Program-made: the position numbers and the translations under genes
Origin: JANNVZ01 sp046155615
GTDB lineage: Bacteria; Bacteroidota; Bacteroidia; Flavobacteriales_D; Sanyastnellaceae
Length of the DNA: 17,485 bases
NCBI GenBank assembly: GCA_046155615.1
Contig: JBJXFP010000200.1
Span: 1-17,485, forward strand
Direction: 5' to 3'
Notes under the pieces: generated by a model
Seen by the model: only the letters and a program-made list of their open reading frames with translations
Told to the model about the DNA's origin: nothing
The model's database searches: none
Part shown: in pieces, positions 15,617 through 17,485 of the stretch
Layout: each line of letters opens with the position of its first letter
How positions within the stretch are numbered: the stretch's first letter is position 1

Positions 15617-17280
15617 GCACGGAAAAACCCCTCAACTTCCTCGAAGAAATAATAGCCGAAGACATCAAGAACGGCAAACACGGTGGGCGCGTGCTTACTC
15701 GATTTCCACCTGAACCCAATGGCTACCTGCACATCGGACATGCGACAACCATTTGTCTCAACTTCGGGTTGGGAAAAACATTTGGCGGCAAAACCAATCT
15801 GCGTTTTGACGATACCAATCCGGTAACAGAAGATACGGAATATGTAGAGAGCATCAAAGAAGACATTCGCTGGCTGGGCTTTGAGTGGGCCAATGAGTTT
15901 TATGCCAGTGACTACTTCGAACAATTGTATGATTGGGCTGTGGCACTTATCAAAAAGGGATTGGCGTATGTGGATGATTCCACCGCGGAAGAAATTGCCG
16001 CGATGAAAGGCACACCCACAGAGCCTGGAAAAAATTCTCCGTTTCGCGAAAGAAGTGTGGAAGAAAATCTTGACCTCTTTGCCAGAATGCGCTCAGGCGA
16101 ATTCAAAGAAGGAGAAAAAACGCTTCGCGCAAAAGTTGACATGGCCTCACCCAATATGCAACTGCGCGACCCACTGATGTACCGCATCAAATTTGCACAC
16201 CACCACCGCACAGGCGACAAGTGGTGCATCTATCCCATGTATGATTTTGCACATGGCCAAAGTGATTCCATTGAACAAATTACACACAGCATTTGCACAC
16301 TTGAGTTTGAAGTGCACCGTCCGCTTTACAATTGGTTTATCGAAAAACTTGAAATCTATCCCAGCCAACAATACGAGTTTGCAAGGCGCAACCTGAACTA
16401 CACAGTGATGAGCAAACGCAAGCTCATGCAATTGGTAAATGAAAAACATGTGAATGGTTGGGACGACCCACGAATGCCAACCGTGAGTGGCCTTCGTAGA
16501 AGAGGCTACACTCCTTCGAGCGTACGCACTTTTTGCGACACCATCGGTATTTCTCGCAGGGAGAGTGTGAGTGATGTGGGCTTGCTTGAAAGTTGTATCC
16601 GCGAGGAGTTGAACAAAACCGCCACACGCAGAATGGTGGTTTTAAATCCTGTAAAACTCATCATTGATAACTATGAAGATGGAAAAACGGAAATGCTTCA
16701 TGGAGAAAACAATCCTGAAATAGAAGGTGGTGGTGGCTCGCGCGAAATTCCGTTCAGCAAGGAACTCTGGATAGAGCGCGATGACTTTATGGAAGAGCCA
16801 CCGAAGAAATTTTTCAGACTTGGTCCCGGTTTGATGGTGCGTTTGAAGAACGCCTATATCATCAAATGTGAATCATTTAAGAAGGATGAAAGCGGGAACA
16901 TTACAGAGATTCATTGTACTTATTTCCCTGAAAGCAAAAGTGGAAATGATACCAGCGGCATCAGTGTGAAGGGGACCATGCACTTTGTTTGTGCACAACA
17001 CGCAGTGCCTGTGCAAGTGAATTTGTATGACAGGCTTTTCAAAGTAGAAAACCCTTCGAGCGAAGAAGGTGATTTCAAATCGTACATCAACGAGAATAGT
17101 TTGCAGGTGATAGAAAAGGCCTATGCTGAAGCAGATTTGAAAAATGCAAAGGCAGGCGATAAGTTTCAATTTATCCGACTTGGATACTTCTGTGCAGACA
17201 AGGACTCTACACCGGAGAGAATTATTTTCAATCGCACGGTTGGGTTGAAAGACTCGTGGATGAAGGAGGTGAAAAAGTAA
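15613..17280 (+). CDS. glnS: Glutamine--tRNA ligase
   Basis: A 555-residue class Ib synthetase, the same length class as E. coli GlnRS (554), which attaches glutamine directly to tRNA-Gln. Motifs: RFPPEPNGYLHIGHA with HIGH at 40-43, LRFDDTNP, GFEW, the catalytic-domain segments PMYDFAHGQSDSIEQITHSICTLEF (16234-16308) and NWFIEKLEIYPSQQYEFARR, the KMSKS analogue VMSKR (265-269), and DDPRMPTVSGLRRRGY. The C-terminal beta-barrel anticodon-binding part begins near IPFSKELWIERDDFMEEPP and ends at GLKDSWMKE. The start codon overlaps the gltX stop by four bases (ATGA), so the two synthetases are made from one transcript with coupled translation. With both enzymes present, GltX need not mischarge tRNA-Gln, although gatCAB could still exist elsewhere. 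folB overlaps its final base. Confidence 0.97.
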   Translation: MSTEKPLNFLEEIIAEDIKNGKHGGRVLTRFPPEPNGYLHIGHATTICLNFGLGKTFGGKTNLRFDDTNPVTEDTEYVESIKEDIRWLGFEWANEFYASDYFEQLYDWAVALIKKGLAYVDDSTAEEIAAMKGTPTEPGKNSPFRERSVEENLDLFARMRSGEFKEGEKTLRAKVDMASPNMQLRDPLMYRIKFAHHHRTGDKWCIYPMYDFAHGQSDSIEQITHSICTLEFEVHRPLYNWFIEKLEIYPSQQYEFARRNLNYTVMSKRKLMQLVNEKHVNGWDDPRMPTVSGLRRRGYTPSSVRTFCDTIGISRRESVSDVGLLESCIREELNKTATRRMVVLNPVKLIIDNYEDGKTEMLHGENNPEIEGGGGSREIPFSKELWIERDDFMEEPPKKFFRLGPGLMVRLKNAYIIKCESFKKDESGNITEIHCTYFPESKSGNDTSGISVKGTMHFVCAQHAVPVQVNLYDRLFKVENPSSEEGDFKSYINENSLQVIEKAYAEADLKNAKAGDKFQFIRLGYFCADKDSTPERIIFNRTVGLKDSWMKEVKK

Positions 17281-17485
17281 TGAGTAACATCAAACTAAAC
17301 AACATCCGCATTCATGCCAACCACGGCTGTTGGCCCGAAGAAGAAATCATTGGTGGTGACTATGTGGTAGATGTTTCGCTTGATTTGGATTTTTCTGAAG
17401 CTGCAAAAACAGATGATCTGTCAAAAACAATAGACTATGTGCGTGTAAGTGAAATCGCACATGAACAAATGGCTATACGTGCAAA
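17280..17485 (+). CDS. folB: Dihydroneopterin aldolase, N-terminal part (3' truncated by the window end)
   Basis: The ATG at 17280 shares its first base with the last base of the glnS stop (TAATG), giving tight coupling. The 68 visible codons read MSNIKLNNIRIHANHGCWPE and continue with GGDYVVDVSLDLDF, SEAAKTDDL, TIDYVRVSEIAHEQM. This is the characteristic first half of FolB (family length about 120 residues): HG followed by the catalytic Glu (Glu20), the DDL segment, and the active-site Tyr (Tyr53) in TIDYVRV. The catalytic lysine of the family lies beyond the window. The enzyme cleaves 7,8-dihydroneopterin to 6-hydroxymethyl-dihydropterin and glycolaldehyde in tetrahydrofolate synthesis. It appears to be the third gene of the gltX-glnS-folB unit. 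Confidence 0.93.
   Translation, partial: MSNIKLNNIRIHANHGCWPEEEIIGGDYVVDVSLDLDFSEAAKTDDLSKTIDYVRVSEIAHEQMAIRA

Noticed and set aside
16717..16743. A GGGG-containing stretch in GlnS (IEGGGGSREIPF) as a second repeat insertion.
   Set aside because: The DNA is not palindromic, is unrelated to the gltX repeat, and this loop before the C-terminal barrel varies in length among GlnRS proteins.
1..17485. CRISPR arrays, tRNA or rRNA genes, insertion sequences, toxin-antitoxin or phage-defence modules.
   Set aside because: No regularly spaced direct repeats, cloverleaf-like segments, transposase motifs or defence-protein signatures were found on either strand; the intergenic gaps are all shorter than 200 bases.

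Overview
The window looks like chromosomal DNA of a Bacteroidota bacterium; I cannot place it more precisely. The evidence is a large secreted protein ending in a gliding-motility/type IX secretion (T9SS) type B sorting domain, a Reg_prop/Y_Y_Y propeller sensor of the kind common in this phylum, weak or absent Shine-Dalgarno sequences, and TAnnTTCG-type -7 elements ahead of two genes. The sequence is moderately AT-rich throughout, and no insertion sequence, phage gene, CRISPR array or RNA gene is visible. No stretch over 300 bases lacks a gene.

Layout. (1) 1-3539, + strand: the end of a complex I operon, nuoL (5' truncated), nuoM and nuoN, nearly back to back. (2) 3562-4502, - strand: two adjacent small lipoprotein genes that are diverged copies of each other. 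(3) 4658-7966, + strand: a 1102-residue secreted protein with lamin-tail, chitobiase-like and CotH kinase regions, four tandem beta repeats and a T9SS sorting domain, followed by a strong intrinsic terminator. (4) 8091-9361, + strand: paaC and paaD of the phenylacetyl-CoA epoxidase system, without paaA, paaB or paaE in view. (5) 9369-11789, - strand: a periplasmic two-component-type propeller sensor that stops just after its transmembrane helix and has no kinase. (6) 11987-13921, - strand: a family 2 glycosyltransferase fused to a membrane region resembling a gutted polyprenyl-phosphate sugar transferase. (7) 14030-17485, + strand: an overlapping gltX-glnS-folB cluster (folB truncated by the window end).

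How the parts relate. NuoL/M/N are the antiporter-like, proton-pumping membrane subunits of one complex. PaaC and PaaD support aerobic phenylacetate breakdown. GltX and GlnS charge tRNA-Glu and tRNA-Gln directly, and FolB belongs to folate synthesis. The other genes are accessory: envelope lipoproteins, a surface or secreted CotH-type protein, an orphan sensor and an envelope glycosyltransferase.

The best candidates for something unusual are: a short palindromic repeat inserted in frame inside gltX, adding about 15 residues next to the active-site lobe; the glycosyltransferase/degenerate sugar-transferase fusion; the kinase-less sensor ending 7 bases from paaD; and the CotH-T9SS surface protein. 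I found no clear new multi-gene defence or mobile system.
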